Shown one piece after another: positions 42,050-57,052 of a DNA stretch of 64,000 nt (the stretch's first letter is position 1; the number at the start of each line of letters is the position of its first letter). Origin of the DNA: Powellomyces hirtus (Eukaryota > Chytridiomycota > Chytridiomycetes > Spizellomycetales > Powellomycetaceae). A model generated the notes under the pieces. The model was not told where the DNA came from, searched no databases, and worked only from the letters and a program-made list of their open reading frames with translations. Location: the NCBI GenBank assembly GCA_025526995.1, contig JAHLKG010000018.1:434001-498000 (forward strand). The letters run 5' to 3'. The position numbers were made by a program, and so were the translations under genes.

Positions 42050-43150
42050 CTATCCATCACGCGGCTTAACCGCAGGCGTCCATTCGCTGATCTTGGGGAC
42101 GACCGTGTTGTACGGCTTGTAGGCGCCGTGACTGCCCGTGAGGTTCTGTTGGTGTTGGCCGGCAAAGAAGGGTCGTGGCACGGTTTCGGGGGTAGGCACG
42201 TCGTCGGTGATGTGGTGCAGCCATTGGTGCCTAGAGGTGAGAGAAGGGGGTGATAAGTATAATGATGAGAGGAAAAAGCCAACTAGCGCTTGTTCGCCAA
42301 AAGGAAGGGAAGGGGGACGGAAACGACATCAAAGGTTGAAATCACTGAGTTTTGCTTGTTCCCCGGATGGCCAGGGACTTTGGGAAGACGCACAGAAACG
42401 GGGTGCTACATCCATGGAGACCGCGGCTAACGACGCGCGTCTCGTTTACGGGTGTTGGTCTGCCTTTTGCTCAGTAGAGGAATTTGCTCAATCTGCTCTC
42501 CGTGGGGCATTACAGCCACGCCCACCCTTCTTGCAATCCGCTTTACACATTGCTCAACTGAGCTCCATTCTGCCTCAGCCCACCCCAAGTTCCTCCCTTG
42601 CAATTTTCCCACCACCCACCCCTCATTCCCCACCTCTCTACTCACCATTCCGAGGGAATTTGAGTCGCATCATGGTTCCATTTCGCATACTCGACCCAAC
42701 GGTTACGCAGGATGATTTCCTGGTCATTGACATAGTAGTTGTTTCCCAAATCGTCCGTGCCAACATGCTTTCCCACCCTCGGTTGATCCCTTTCAATTAA
42801 AAAAGAAACACTTAGAATTCATTTCCCACATGAGGTTGGAACAAGGGAGGAAGACCGGGTCCCATGCACATACATGATCATGACTTGCTTCAGGGTCCGT
42901 CGCCATCCATTCTGTTGTAGTGCTTGCAGCTGGAGCGAAGAGAGATAAGTAGGCGTAAGTGGGTATATAACTACTTTGATGCTCAAAAGGTGGCTTTCAC
43001 AAGCGTCTGTTCTCTAACGTACCGTGCCAACGGCGACTGGTAATGGGACAGAACAATGTTGGTCATGAGCATGAGTCAAAAATGCATGCTTACAGAGACC
43101 AATGATGGCTCGTTGTTTGAGGGGCACGTACCGTTTCTCCAGGTTGACAT
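42050..43150 (-). CDS. NDUFA12: NADH dehydrogenase (complex I) subunit NDUFA12 / B17.2
   Basis: Exons 43132..43150, 42874..42922, 42646..42789 and 42050..42230 give 130 aa. Blocks: an N-terminal amphipathic lead (MSTWRNALQQNGWRRTLKQV), VGKHVGTDDLGNNYYVND, NRWVEYAKWNHDATQIPSEW, HQWLHHITDDVPT, LTGSHGAYKPYNTVVPKISEW. These match the B17.2 family from the GTDxxGNxYYE motif to the terminal W-rich block. It is a matrix-arm accessory subunit of respiratory complex I, absent from baker's yeast. The 5' exons are small and were joined by phase; the AAG acceptor of exon 2 (GCTGCAAG) was preferred over the upstream CAG because it alone keeps frame. The last intron (415 nt) is long for this locus. Confidence 0.92.
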
Positions 43151-43712
43151 TGTATGAGCGTTGATTGCTTTCCCTTTGCCGTTGATGCAGGTGAGTTTGA
43201 GGGAATGTCAAAAGTGCGGTTTGCACTTGCTAGTCAGTCAAGTCATGGACCGGAGAGCGTAATCATGCTAAGCCTGGACCTGCTAAGCCCACGTGGTTCT
43301 GGGAAGTCGACAACCAACCTCCAATTTCGATATATGATAGCACGCGATGCAAACACACAGTATCGATAGTATGATAGCACTTATAAAAAAGAAATGCGCG
43401 TCGAGAAGCGAAAGAAGCGGCTCGTCTAATCAAACAAATAAGGCAGCTGGCCGTTTCTCCCCTCGCTATGGCCATCCAATGCGTCAGCCCATATCTATCC
43501 CACGATCTCACTTAATGGAAGAAGCCGGAGGGAGCAATTGGAGGGAATGCGGCCAGATGCCGCGGTCAGCAACTATTGTTCTTTTGACAGAATCAGATCC
43601 CACAGATATGTAGAAGTTACCGTTGGTCCCACGTCGTCTCCCATCTCATTGCCACGCAGCTTTACTCCACACATCTCCCTCTCACCCCCACTCTCACACA
43701 TCTCCCCCCGAC
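43151..43712. promoter_or_regulatory. Divergent promoter region, NDUFA12 (-) / ADK1 (+)
   Basis: 562 bp; a pyrimidine-rich stretch (about 43620-43710) precedes the ADK1 start. No coding exon was recognised. Confidence 0.4.
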
Positions 43713-44691
<979 letters not shown>

Positions 44692-45236
44692 AAACCGGCC
44701 CCGTTTTGCGTGATATGTTCCCCGCTGCCCCTATCTCAACGAGCTACGATACACACTTTTCTTTTCCTGCTTTCTTACTTTATAATAATTATCTTTCTTC
44801 ATTTATTTACAATCGACATTCACTCGTTCAATGACATTTCATTTATCTACAACATGTTGCAAGCCATCCACTTCGCCACGGGCAGGCTGCTTTTTGAATT
44901 TATCTTTATGTGGTTTTACTTGACCGTTGGAAAGTCGCGGTATAATGCCTCGAATTCATAGCTCTGAATGACAATCATCGCGACGTACGATCTCACGAGA
45001 GTTTGACTGTTGCATCTCATTCAGAAGCAACCTCTGATTTCAGACTTTTAAATTTGTCGCAGAATGATCGATATCTGTCGGTGAGAGAGCCGGCTCAAAT
45101 AAACAAAACTCGCTAGGTAGGGAGACGAAACAAATCTAATCTATCTACATCACAGTTGCAGTAGCAGCAGATAAAAGAAAAGCAAAAAATAAATACAGGA
45201 GTGGTCGAAACTCAAAAACTGTCCCATCTGGTGTAA
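44692..45236. other. Convergent intergenic region, ADK1 / DHA2 transporter
   Basis: 545 bp, AT-rich, with no recognised gene. Confidence 0.4.
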
Positions 45237-47109
45237 TCACCGGGAACTTGCAGCAGTGTCTTCTCCCACGGCCTCGCCCGCTTCCTTGTCCTGCAGGGTA
45301 TCCTGACTATGCCTGGGGGTCGGTGGTCCGGTCTTGACGGGCATTTCCATTGCCAGTGGGGTGGTCGCGTGGGTCAACCCGCCGGAATGGTCACTGGATG
45401 CTTCTTCGGGCATATCGCGGGTGATGAAGATGAGGCTGAATACCAGCGAGAGGAATTGGAGGCCAGCGGCGGCGAGCATGGCTGCTCTGTAGCCGGTGAG
45501 GAGCGGGGGTCCCCCGGTCGGGGCGTGGTGGGTGTTGACGGAAGATGAGATGGTGGTTTCGACGGCGAGCCCGATTCCGTTGGCGATTTGGGTTGTTGTG
45601 GTGAAGACGCCGGATGCGAGCGATTGCTGGTGTGGGCCGACAGAGGACTGGACCAGGATGTTACAGTAATTGTAAACGAGTTCGTAGCCGACAACCACGA
45701 GGAGTTGGGAGGGGAAGATGATTTTCCAGTACGAGTCGGTGTGCTGGGTGGTGAAGGCAAAGAGCGATAGCGCGAGGGTCATGAGTGCGAGGCAGGTGGA
45801 GATGGCGATTTTGGGCTTGGGAAAGTGGAGGATGAGCGGCGCTGAGGCGATGGCAGCGATGGCGCCCGCGATGGTCAAGGGCAGGAGGTGCACCGCGGTA
45901 GTGAGTGGGGAGAGGGCGTAGACGTTTTGGAAGAGGAGGGTGAGGTGGAAGAGGTAAGTTCCGCCGAATGTCCTGGAGCGGAGGGGGGGGGGGGGGGCAC
46001 GGGAGACGAAATTAGCTTTGTTTTTGGATTGGTACGAGTGAGTAAGTTTTTTACCATTGGATGGCGAACAGGACAACGACCATGGCTGCGAACCCGTGCA
46101 GTTTGAAGAGACCGAGCGGAAGCACGGGGTACGGGCAGCGGTCCTCCCATTTGATGAAGGCCGCCAACAGGACCACTGAGAGCACGAAACAGGCACTGAT
46201 TTGTGGGGCGCTCCAGCCGTCCGTGTTTCCCGCTCTGCGCGCGTGTACCAAGAAAGTTAATTGTGTCAGAAAGGTTACACTACACCCGCTCGCCTCCTCT
46301 AAATGAGAGTGCGTGTAGGAGGACTTACGAAACAGCATAAGTAAGCAAAATGATTCCTGTCGTTCCCAGCGAGGCCCCAACGGAATCCACTCGTCGATCA
46401 ATGTCTGGGTGCACGTCGTCGGCAGCGACGCCGTAGTAGGCGAGAATGACGATGAGGACTGCCGCGATCCCGCAAATGTGGAAGAGCCACCGCCAGCCGA
46501 TGGTTTCGGTGAATACGCCGCCGAGAAAGGTTCCGACAACGAATCCGAGCGGGTTGGTGGCGCCAAATATGCTGAAGGCTACATTGCGTTCTGCCAACCC
46601 GAAAGCCATCAGTATTTTTCGGAACGTGGGTAGGGGATCGGGGTATCGGCGCTTCAGTTGTACCCACCATGAGGCCGCCCATGAAAATACTTGCCCAACA
46701 TCCCCGCCGCACTGGGTCCCGCCCCGGCCGCGCCCATTCCCTGGAACGCCCGTGCAATATCCAACAGCACGACATTTTTCATAAACCCACACACGACACT
46801 CCAGACGGCAAACCACAGCATGCCGAGCATAAACATCCTCTTCTGGCCATATATATCCGCCAACCGCCCCAGAATTAGCAGGAACCCGGCAAATGTGAGC
46901 GCGTAGGCAGAGACGACCCATTGCAGTTGCGATTCTTCAATGTTAAATTCGAGGGCAATGGTTGGTAAGGCGATTGTGACGGCGCCCGAAGCGTAGATGG
47001 TCAGAAAGTTGGCGCCGCACATGGCGGTCATCATCAGAGCGGTGCTGAGGTGGGACTGCGGGAGCGGTGGCTTTTCGGGGGACATTGTGGCGGTGGTGCT
47101 GGTGGTCAT
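45237..47109 (-). CDS. Major facilitator superfamily transporter, DHA2 (14-TM) drug:H+ antiporter type
   Basis: Exons 46668..47109, 46329..46590, 46055..46234 and 45237..45972 give 539 aa. After a short cytosolic N-terminus the helices begin with ALMMTAMCGANFLTIYASGA. Family motifs: TIALEFNIEESQLQWVVSAY, motif A GRLADIYGQKRMF, motif B-like IARAFQGMGAAGAGPSA, and motif C-like GFVVGTFLGGVFTETIGWRW. About 14 hydrophobic segments are countable, the last before ITRDMPEEAS and a polar tail. Such pumps export drugs or siderophore-like compounds at the plasma or vacuolar membrane; substrate cannot be predicted. Its divergent neighbour is the UBL-WLM protease. Intron 3 contains a G15 tract (45983-45997). 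Confidence 0.92.
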
Positions 47110-47581
47110 TGTCCACGTCGGAGTAGCGACTGTCGGAAATGAACTTTCAAGTAGACGACGTCCAGCGGTTCTTCAACGACGAAAGGATATGGATAGCAAC
47201 AACGGCAGCCTCCCCCAGCGGCAAACTCATATGTTGGTTGGTAAAAATAAATATAAAAACACCACGAATTCGCACACGGAATGGGACAGGCGCCGCCCGG
47301 CGCAAAAGTCAAAATTGAGTGAAACATAGAACTTTCCAGAGAGACGCGCAAGTGTGACTTTGGAAGATGTGACAAATCGACTCCCAATATTTGAAATGAC
47401 ATTTGGCGAAATCTTCTCAAAAGGAACGCCAAAGTCCGCATGAATGCGCTGTTTTTCTGTAGCATATATAAACCTACTACCATAGGCTTTACTCCTGCCT
47501 TATTCAACTCTCCTCTCTTTCAGGCTGCAAGCAACTGTCAAGAGGCAGCCAATTTCCATTGTCAACCCTCAACCTTCCAGA
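47110..47581. promoter_or_regulatory. Divergent promoter region, DHA2 transporter (-) / UBL-WLM protease (+)
   Basis: 472 bp; a TATATAA sequence at about 47464-47470 lies roughly 115 bp upstream of the WLM start and could be its TATA box. Confidence 0.45.
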
Positions 47582-48508
47582 ATGACAATCACCGAAGACC
47601 CCATCACATTTTCCCTATCCTACAAGGGCCAAGCCCACACCATTTCCCTCCCTCCCACAACCACCTACTCTCTTCTCAAATCCCACATTGCCGAAATGCC
47701 AGGCGTCAACTTGCCACAGGAACTGCAAAAGGTCGTCGTGAAAGGACGAGCCGTCTTCAATGACGAGCAGACTATAGTCGAAATGGGTCTTTGTACAGGC
47801 GCCAAAATCATGCTGCTGGGCACACCAGCTAAAATCGTGGAAGGAATTCGGGACGCCAGCGAACGAGCCGCAGCTCGGGCTAAACGAGATGCCGCCGCCC
47901 ACCACTCTATTCGACCCAGAGGCGCGCCCGCAATGCCATCGTCCTTCGGAACGCTAGAGACATTGCCTGAATTCCGCGACTCGACCACCGCGCGGACATT
48001 ACTGTCACGACTCTCGACCGACCCCGCGATCCGGCAAATCATGTATATGCGAAAATGGCGGGTTGGTGTGCTCAAAGAGCTGCACCCGGCCCGCGACAGC
48101 TCGATTCTCGGATACAACCAAAACCGCGGCCACTCGATCGCCCTACGGTTGCGCACCGACGCTCTCGACGGGTTTCGCCACTACCCGGACCTCGTCCGGG
48201 TGCTGCTCCACGAACTCACTCATATGGTGCACGATGACCACGATACCCACTTTCATGCCATGAATCGGGAATTGAATAAACTGTACAAGGAGTTCAGTGG
48301 ACGGACCCTGGCTGGGGTGAGTGGAACTGGGTTTGTGGACGAGGCACCCGTGGCGGCGTTTGAGGGTGGAGCGTTCACGCTGGGTGGGACGCCGGTACCG
48401 GTGGGTAGAGAGAGGAGGGATGTGTTGGCGGATGCAGCTGCCCAGAGATTGACCAAGGAGGAGATGGAATTGGATGCGGCCTGTGGGAGTGCGCGGCATC
48501 GGCGTTAG
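47582..48508 (+). CDS. Ubiquitin-like plus WLM-domain metalloprotease (Wss1/SPRTN-related)
   Basis: A single-exon gene of 308 aa, unusual in this intron-rich stretch. Residues about 6-80 form a ubiquitin-like domain (ITFSLSYKGQAHTISLP ... ELQKVVVKGRAVFNDEQTI ... GAKIMLLG). A basic linker leads to the WLM domain with RKWRVGVLKELHP, LGYNQNRGHSIALRLRT and the zinc site HELTHMVHDDHDTHF (HExxHxxxxxHDxxF), then MNRELNKLYKEF. This is the UBL-WLM architecture seen in fission yeast and plants; Wss1-type enzymes digest DNA-protein crosslinks and act on ubiquitin/SUMO-modified targets. C-terminal SHP and VIM motifs of Wss1 are not evident; the tail is short and basic (SARHRR). Confidence 0.93.
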   Translation: MTITEDPITFSLSYKGQAHTISLPPTTTYSLLKSHIAEMPGVNLPQELQKVVVKGRAVFNDEQTIVEMGLCTGAKIMLLGTPAKIVEGIRDASERAAARAKRDAAAHHSIRPRGAPAMPSSFGTLETLPEFRDSTTARTLLSRLSTDPAIRQIMYMRKWRVGVLKELHPARDSSILGYNQNRGHSIALRLRTDALDGFRHYPDLVRVLLHELTHMVHDDHDTHFHAMNRELNKLYKEFSGRTLAGVSGTGFVDEAPVAAFEGGAFTLGGTPVPVGRERRDVLADAAAQRLTKEEMELDAACGSARHRR

Positions 48509-49192
48509 AGGCAGATGAAGAGATTGGGATGGTGTTGGCGGCAGACACATCCATACAACCACAGCCGCCCCACCAGTTTACCACACACCAAACTGCACGC
48601 TGACCGGCATCAAACAAATGCAAATCACGACCACCACTGCTCAAAGCACAATGACTCCGGGGCAGCACCTGCCGGGGGGAATCGAGCGTGCATATCCGCG
48701 AGAAGACGGGTCACTCATGGCACGCTTGTTGGCCAGAGTTTTCAACCCTTCGTGTCCGCTTTACTGAAAGCAGAAGAAGCCTCCCAGATTTGCTGAGCGG
48801 CTCTGCAAACCTTCTGCGTCACATCGGATAAAATGCACCGGACATGGAATCGGTGCGGTCATCTGTGGCATGAGACATCGCCCTGCCCTCCGGCAATTCA
48901 ACAATGATGTCGCCCCACGTGCGTCTGGGGACCTCAGCGTCTTTAGTTCAGATTGTGGCGTTTGCCGAAGACCGTCCTGATTATAGTTTTGTAGCGTCTT
49001 CGACATTCTATTCTCCATAGTGGTGCGCTACATGGCGTCAGATTCAGATGTGTGACTCGGCCTTACATCATTCTTTGTGTAAATATAATCTAGTGTATAC
49101 GAGAATGAAAAGCCGCATGCGCTTAAAGAGACTTAATCTTAGACCTATACCTAACGCTCTCCCCACGTAGCCTACCTACTATTCCCGATCTA
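48509..49192. other. Convergent intergenic region, WLM protease / NMNAT
   Basis: 684 bp. No coding exon, tRNA or repeat was recognised. Confidence 0.4.
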
Positions 49193-50418
49193 CTATTCCC
49201 GATACAACGAATGTTCATCAATATACTTGATGACTCCCTCAGGCACCAGGTACTTTACCGACATGCCGCGTTTCACAAACAATCTATCACAAGAAAAAGG
49301 TACATGTGAGTCGATATGAGATGATGACACCTGGGGTGTTGGAGGTGCGGCATTTTTTCTGACCTGATCTTTGTAGATGAGATATCGTTGACGACGTGTT
49401 GTTGGATAACGTGAACGTTGTGCTGAGAGGGGGGGGGGATGTTAGGGTGAGGGTATACATATGTGGGCGGTGGTGATGTTACCCGATGCCGATGGAGAAT
49501 GTCGTGTTCGAGTAACAGTGAGTGCACGTCCGAGTTGAGGCGTTCGATGATGAGGCAGCCGTAGTCTCCTATGATATGGTCCAACTGGGGGAGGGGGGGG
49601 GGGGGGGTAGTCAAGGGTTAGGGCTAGCGGTAGGGGTTGTGGAAGGGATGTAGCTTACATCGGATTCTTTCCATAGGTTTGGCACGGTGAAAGATTGGAT
49701 GAGGTCGCTTCCAGCAAGGAGCATGATATTTATTCTTCCGCGGGATTCTAGTTGCGTCCGTTTGTGCAATCAGCACAACCGCTCCCTAACAGCAATGATG
49801 GCTGCGACGCGTTCCCCTTACCAGCCTGCCCATTCCCATTCAACATTTCATTAAAATGATCCAGCACCCACGCTGTGCGCTGATACTCTTTCTGCCTGCT
49901 CTCCCACGAATCCACCATGATCCAATCACTGTCTTTTGTGGCTTCCTCGCACATTGCTACCCGATGCGGCCACGACACCAGACCGGGCTTGTTGTAGGCG
50001 TCCGAGACGGGAGAGAAGTAGCCGCCGATAAGGTGTAGGTTGGGGTGGTCGGAGATGTAGTCGCGGGCCATTTCTGGAAGACGGGGGGTTTTATGGGTGC
50101 TCAGTGAGGGTGGAGGGTGCTACTACCTGGGCTGCCGATTGACGCGCGTACCAAACATGCGGAGGTGTAAGTTGGTCACTGGCGAGTAGGAACCGCATGC
50201 GACTGCGACTACGGGTTGTCGTTTGCCGAGACCAACGACTGAAAGGGGCGGAACTTGCTAACTTAAGCTGTAGGGTTGGTGACCGGGTATGGTGAGGATG
50301 GGTGGTGCTGACCTTCAGCGAGTTTCCCTCGCGGAAACACATAGTCGGCGGGGTAGAAGGCGGTGGACCGCGGAAGTGCTTTTGCAACTGCAGCTATGCT
50401 GTGTGCGTGAGTTGACAT
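49193..50418 (-). CDS. NMA1: Nicotinamide mononucleotide adenylyltransferase
   Basis: Exons 50313..50418, 50152..50238, 49822..50073, 49659..49747, 49483..49584, 49364..49422, 49193..49283 give 261 aa. The nucleotidyltransferase motif GSYSPVTNLHLRMFE corresponds to GxFxPxxxxHLRMFE; then IGGYFSPVSDAYNKPGLVS, ATKDSDWIMVDSWESRQKEY, RINIMLLAGSDLIQSF, PNLWKESD, HIIGDYGCLIIER, and the C-terminal phosphate-binding NDISSTKIR followed by VKYLVPEGVIKYI. The enzyme makes NAD+ from NMN and ATP. Compared with the yeast protein it lacks a long N-terminal extension. All seven exons are in frame. The NAD+ it makes is the substrate of sirtuins such as that at the right edge, though linkage is probably chance. 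Confidence 0.96.
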
Positions 50419-50655
50419 TATGAGCGTTTGGAGGCAATTGATGTGTAAGGAATGTGAAGGGAATGGGTGGGGGGTATCGATCGATAGATCGAGAAGTGTC
50501 ATTTCGCGACTGCGCACAAGCCACATGCCGACGTGCTTTGGATTGTCCACAGAATGTGCATAGTGTCAGTTTGCTCAGTGCACGTCAACAATTTCACTGT
50601 CAATTTTGTCGTATTGGCAGGGGCGTCTTTTCAATACAACACAGACATACCATAA
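50419..50655. promoter_or_regulatory. Divergent promoter region, NMNAT (-) / DDX41 (+)
   Basis: 237 bp between start codons; includes the palindromic ATCGATCGAT at about 50477-50486. Probably a shared promoter. Confidence 0.4.
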
Positions 50656-52918
<2,263 letters not shown>

Positions 52919-53250
52919 AAACCGCTTCTTCTGCCTTGCCGCTCCTCTCGTTGCTTCCTCACCGGTCTCCAAACCCGCCATACCGTTACCGTGTAAAACA
53001 CAACTTCGTATTTTTTGTGTGCGAATAATACACTTTGACGCGACTCAGCGTCTGAATCGCACAATCCACTCACTGATCAACAACGCAACCGACATATAAT
53101 TTTTCCCAAGAGGTATATTGAAAGGAAAAGGCCCAACGAAGGACACACAGAACATGCGAAAACACAGTGACAACAGAAACACCACCCAGTTTATCCGCAA
53201 CACACAAAAAAGAAATAAAAAGAACTACTGTCTAAAGGGTTGGGTTTCTT
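52919..53250. other. Convergent intergenic region, DDX41 / NDUFS1
   Basis: 332 bp, A-rich toward NDUFS1; no gene recognised. Confidence 0.4.
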
Positions 53251-55657
53251 TCAAGCCGATTCTTCAGCCCTTTGAGAACCTTCCTCCTGGTTGCCATGTG
53301 TGAAAACCTGAGCAAGGAAAGGATGCGACCATGTTAGTAGCCATATCGTCAAAAGTGTGCAGAAGAATAAAGGTGGTCCATTACCTGAGAGCACTTGGCC
53401 ATAGTTACGGATGCACGGGAGATGGGGTCGGTCATGTAAAAGTCCTTGATAGGCAATGCAAAGGCCTCGCTGGTAGCCTTTCCAGAATACTTGGCCATCT
53501 GCGCCAATCCAACATCCGCAAAGGTGCTTCCCTCCACATGGTCGTAGCTGATCAGGTTAGGGGAAATCTGCTGCATACGGTCCCGGAGCTCGTGGATATC
53601 GTCATATGGCAAACGCTGGCCCGAGACTTCCGAGACAGCGCGGATGATTTTCCAGTCCTCGCGGGCGCCGGAGATGGGTCCAACGGCCGCGCGCGTAATC
53701 TGTGTTCGGCCCTCCGTGTTGACGTAGGTGACGGATTTCTCGGTGAAAGCGGCTCCGGGCAGGATAACGTCGGCGTAGTAGGCGCCATTGTCCCCGTGGT
53801 GGCCCTGGTATACAACGAAAGCGTCCTTTGGGATGTCTCGCGGGGAGACATCATCAGCGTTCAGCAGGTAGACAAATTTGCTGTTGGCTCCAGTATGGCC
53901 GGCAGGTGTGTAACCGACATCGAGGGCAGCTGTGGAACTGGCAGCCTATAAAATGAGGGGGACATCAGTCGAAAGCACAAAAATGCATCATTGAGGACGC
54001 TGTACGCAAGAGCTCCATCTTACCCGCTGCAGGACGTTGTAGATCTGGTATCCAGGCTCGGCGGTCTTCTTGAGCTTGTTGACCAACGAGGCCACAGAGC
54101 TCAGAATAGCGGAGGAGTCCGCACGCTCCAACACTGCGCTACCAACAATGACCATTGGGCGTTTGGCAGACTTGAGCGTTTCAAAGAAAGCGTGCTTTCC
54201 GCTGACGAGGGCTTCCAGACCAGTAGGATCGGCGCTAATGTGGTCAAATTCGTAGTTGAGGTCTGGGACTTCACCAACCAGGCCAACGTCGAGGTTGTTG
54301 TTCAGGTAGGCCTTCCGGATGCGGGTGTTGACAATGGGCGCTTCGTGGCGCGGGTTAGTTCCAACAAGAAGCAGGGCGTCCGCCTCCTCGATGCCGTTGA
54401 TGGTGCTGTTCATGACGTAGTTGCTGCGGAAATCCGCGATGCCAGCGGGGAGCTTATCGGCGTTTTGTGTATCAGTACGAAGGTTTTCTGAGCCCTTCTT
54501 GTTGAAGAGGTCTTTCAAAGCTACTAGACTCTCGGCGTCGGCCAATTGACCAGCGATTGCGGTCATCTGCTCTCCCTTGACGTTCTTCAGAGCGTCACCA
54601 ATTTTGGCGAGAGCCTCTGGCCAAGATGCCGGCACAAAGTTGTCTCCCTCGCGGATCATGGGAGTGGTTAAACGTTGTCTTTTCAGACCGTCGTAAGCAA
54701 ATCGAGTTTTGTCAGAGATCCACTCTTCGTTAATGTCATCGTTCAATCGGGGGACAACACGCATAACCTCCAATCCTCGAGAATCGACGCGAATGTTGCT
54801 GCCAACGGCATCAAGCACATCGATGGATTCAGTTTTACGCAGTTCCCACGGACGGGAGGTGAATGAGTAGGGTTTGGAGGTAAGTGCTCCTACTGGGCAG
54901 AGGTCGATGATGTTTCCGGACATTTCTGAGCTGATCGTCTTCTCAATGTAAGTTCCGATCTGCATGTCGTTTCCACGACCAGAGGTACCCATTTCCACGG
55001 CGCCGGCAACCTCGTTTGAGAAGCGCACGCAACGTGTGCAGTGAATGCAACGAGTCATTGTTGTTTTTACTAATGGACCCAAGTTCTTGTCCTCAACAGC
55101 TCGTTTGCCGACAGCTTCCTGGAATCGACTCCGGTCGGAACCGTATCGGACAGACTGGTCCTGGAGATCGCATTCACCACCTTGGTCGCAAATGGGGCAG
55201 TCGAGAGGGTGGTTGGCGAGCAGAAATTCCATGACACCTTCGCGTGCCTTCTTGACGAGCGGAGTGTTGGTTTTGACCTTCATTCCGGGCATGACAGGCA
55301 TGGCGCACGAGGCCACTGGCTTGGGAGACTTTTCCACCTCCACCAAGCACATACGACAATTTCCGGCCACGGACAGACGCTCATGGTAACAGAAACGCGG
55401 GATTTCCACGCCGGCCTTCTCGCAAGCCTGAATCAGAGCTGCTCCCTGCTCGATCTTCACTGACTTGCCATCGATGAACACTTCGATCTCTGCTCGTGCT
55501 GTCGGAGTTTTGCTGAAGTGACGGACACCTGTATAAAATGCTGTTAGTTATACGCCCGCGAATGATGGGAGGAATTTGCGGTGAGAAATCACGCACCTTT
55601 GGCGGCAAGACACCGGGTCTGCACGGCGGAAGCGGACCTCGACGCAAAGCGCAACAT
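53251..55657 (-). CDS. NDUFS1: NADH dehydrogenase (complex I) 75 kDa iron-sulphur subunit NDUFS1
   Basis: Exons 55597..55657, 54024..55528, 53385..53945 and 53251..53307 give 727 aa, the same length as animal NDUFS1. Presequence [21 protein letters not shown]. [2Fe-2S] cluster region: [19 protein letters not shown] and CAMP. Histidine-ligated [4Fe-4S] N5: [21 protein letters not shown]4: [16 protein letters not shown]; and the [15 protein letters not shown] loop. The C-terminal molybdopterin-oxidoreductase-like fold is catalytically empty in this family. It is the largest peripheral-arm subunit, passing electrons from FMN to ubiquinone-side clusters. The gene is divergent from the ATP synthase delta gene. 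The third intron sits close to the C-terminus, as does a short final exon ([12 protein letters not shown]). Confidence 0.99.
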
Positions 55658-56165
55658 TATGAGTATGCCTCTGAAGACTATAAGTGACGAGTGTATCGAT
55701 GATGTTTAGTGCACAATGAACGTCTTGGGAATTTGATTCTGAGTCTTACGGTTGGTTGGAGGGGGTGGGGTAAATGTGGGGATTGTCCGGGGCGGTCGTC
55801 GTGGGTTTCTTGGGGGAGAAATCCCGTCTCTCTCGAATGGCAAACCGTCACTCAATGCATTATCATCGCCTTATAGTCAGGGACCATAACTGACTGCATC
55901 CGACGACACACGTGACATATCTAGCCAAGAGAAGCCAGCTCAAGCCAATCCATCCAGCCGTTGCCGAACGACAAGCCGAAAGCGCAAATGCAACGGATTG
56001 ACCCGAGACAACGACGAATCCCTCCCGTTTCCCCTCAACACACTTCAAGTAAGAAGCAGCGCAAGAGACATCAGCATACAAACCTGCCGATGTCCCGCTC
56101 GGGATTGTGATTTCCTAACGCAATATCAGTCAAACTCATCGATCGTGCTTATTTTTCCTTCCAGC
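55658..56165. promoter_or_regulatory. Shared 508-bp promoter region of NDUFS1 (-) and ATP synthase delta (+)
   Basis: Two oxidative-phosphorylation genes start in opposite directions from this region. It contains no coding exon. The plus-strand side is pyrimidine-rich just before the ATP synthase start. Confidence 0.5.
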
Positions 56166-57023
56166 ATGTTCCGTCACGCGATTCGTGCTGCTCGTCCCCT
56201 CAGGGCCTCTGCTGGTGGGTTGAGGTTACCTACTAAGAAGAACTCTGCCTCTGGACAATAGCATGCTCACGGTCTTTTTGGGGCATTTGTAGTCCGCTCA
56301 TACGCCACTGAAGCTTCCTCTGGCAAGCTCCGTGTGAGCCTTGTTGCTCCTCACCAGGTTAGTCTTCCCACCTTCACCCTTGATGTCAATATCATGCGGA
56401 CTTTGACACGGAACGAACTTCCGAGCCCCATCGGCGCACGATATGTCTCGGATTGGAACTAGCTGGAGGGCAATGTCTGTGACTTTTCGGTCACTAACAA
56501 GATCTTTGTCTCTCAATCAGGCTCTGCTCAACAAGTTCGAGGCTACCCAGGTCAACTTGGCCTCCTCTGAGGGAGACATGGGTATCTTGGCCGAGCACGT
56601 GCCCACCATCGCCCAGCTGAAGCCCGGACCGATCGAAATCTTCTCCGCTTCGGAAAAGTCACAAAAGTTCTTCGGTATGGGCACTGACGAGTCATAGGAA
56701 GTGATTGAACTGGCACAGGGTACTTATTTGGAGCCTCTTCGATTATAGTCAGCGGAGGATTCGCCATCATCAACCCCGACTCCACCCTGAACATCAACGC
56801 CGTTGAGGCTTTTCCCCTCGAGGACATTGATGCCGAGGTACGGACAACAGTCTAGCCCATCAGAAAAATGCGGCTGCTCATTCCTCCCGATCTGTAGGCT
56901 GCTCGTCGTGGTGTCGAAGATGCCAACCGCCGTTCCACCGCTGCCGCCACCGAACAGGAGCGTGTGATTGCCAAGATCGAGCTGGAGGTGTACGAAGCCC
57001 TCGTTGCCGCTGTCGGCAAATAA
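56166..57023 (+). CDS. ATP16: Mitochondrial F1-ATPase delta subunit (bacterial epsilon)
   Basis: Exons 56166..56214, 56293..56357, 56521..56674, 56749..56837 and 56898..57023 give 160 aa. An Arg/Ala presequence (MFRHAIRAARPLRASA), then YATEASSGKLRVSLVAPHQ, a beta-sandwich with SSEGDMGILAEHVPTIAQLK and SGGFAIINPDSTLNI, and the two-helix C-terminus EAARRGVEDANRR / RVIAKIELEVYEALVAAVGK. This subunit is part of the rotating central stalk. The pattern GxxGILxxHxP is diagnostic of the family. Introns have normal GT-AG ends and phase is kept. A canonical AATAAA follows the stop. Confidence 0.97.
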
Positions 57024-57046
57024 GCATGGAATCATAGGTCCTCACC

Positions 57047-57052
57047 AATAAA
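57047..57052 (+). terminator. Poly(A) signal AATAAA after ATP synthase delta
   Basis: Canonical hexamer 24 nt downstream of the stop codon. Confidence 0.55.
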
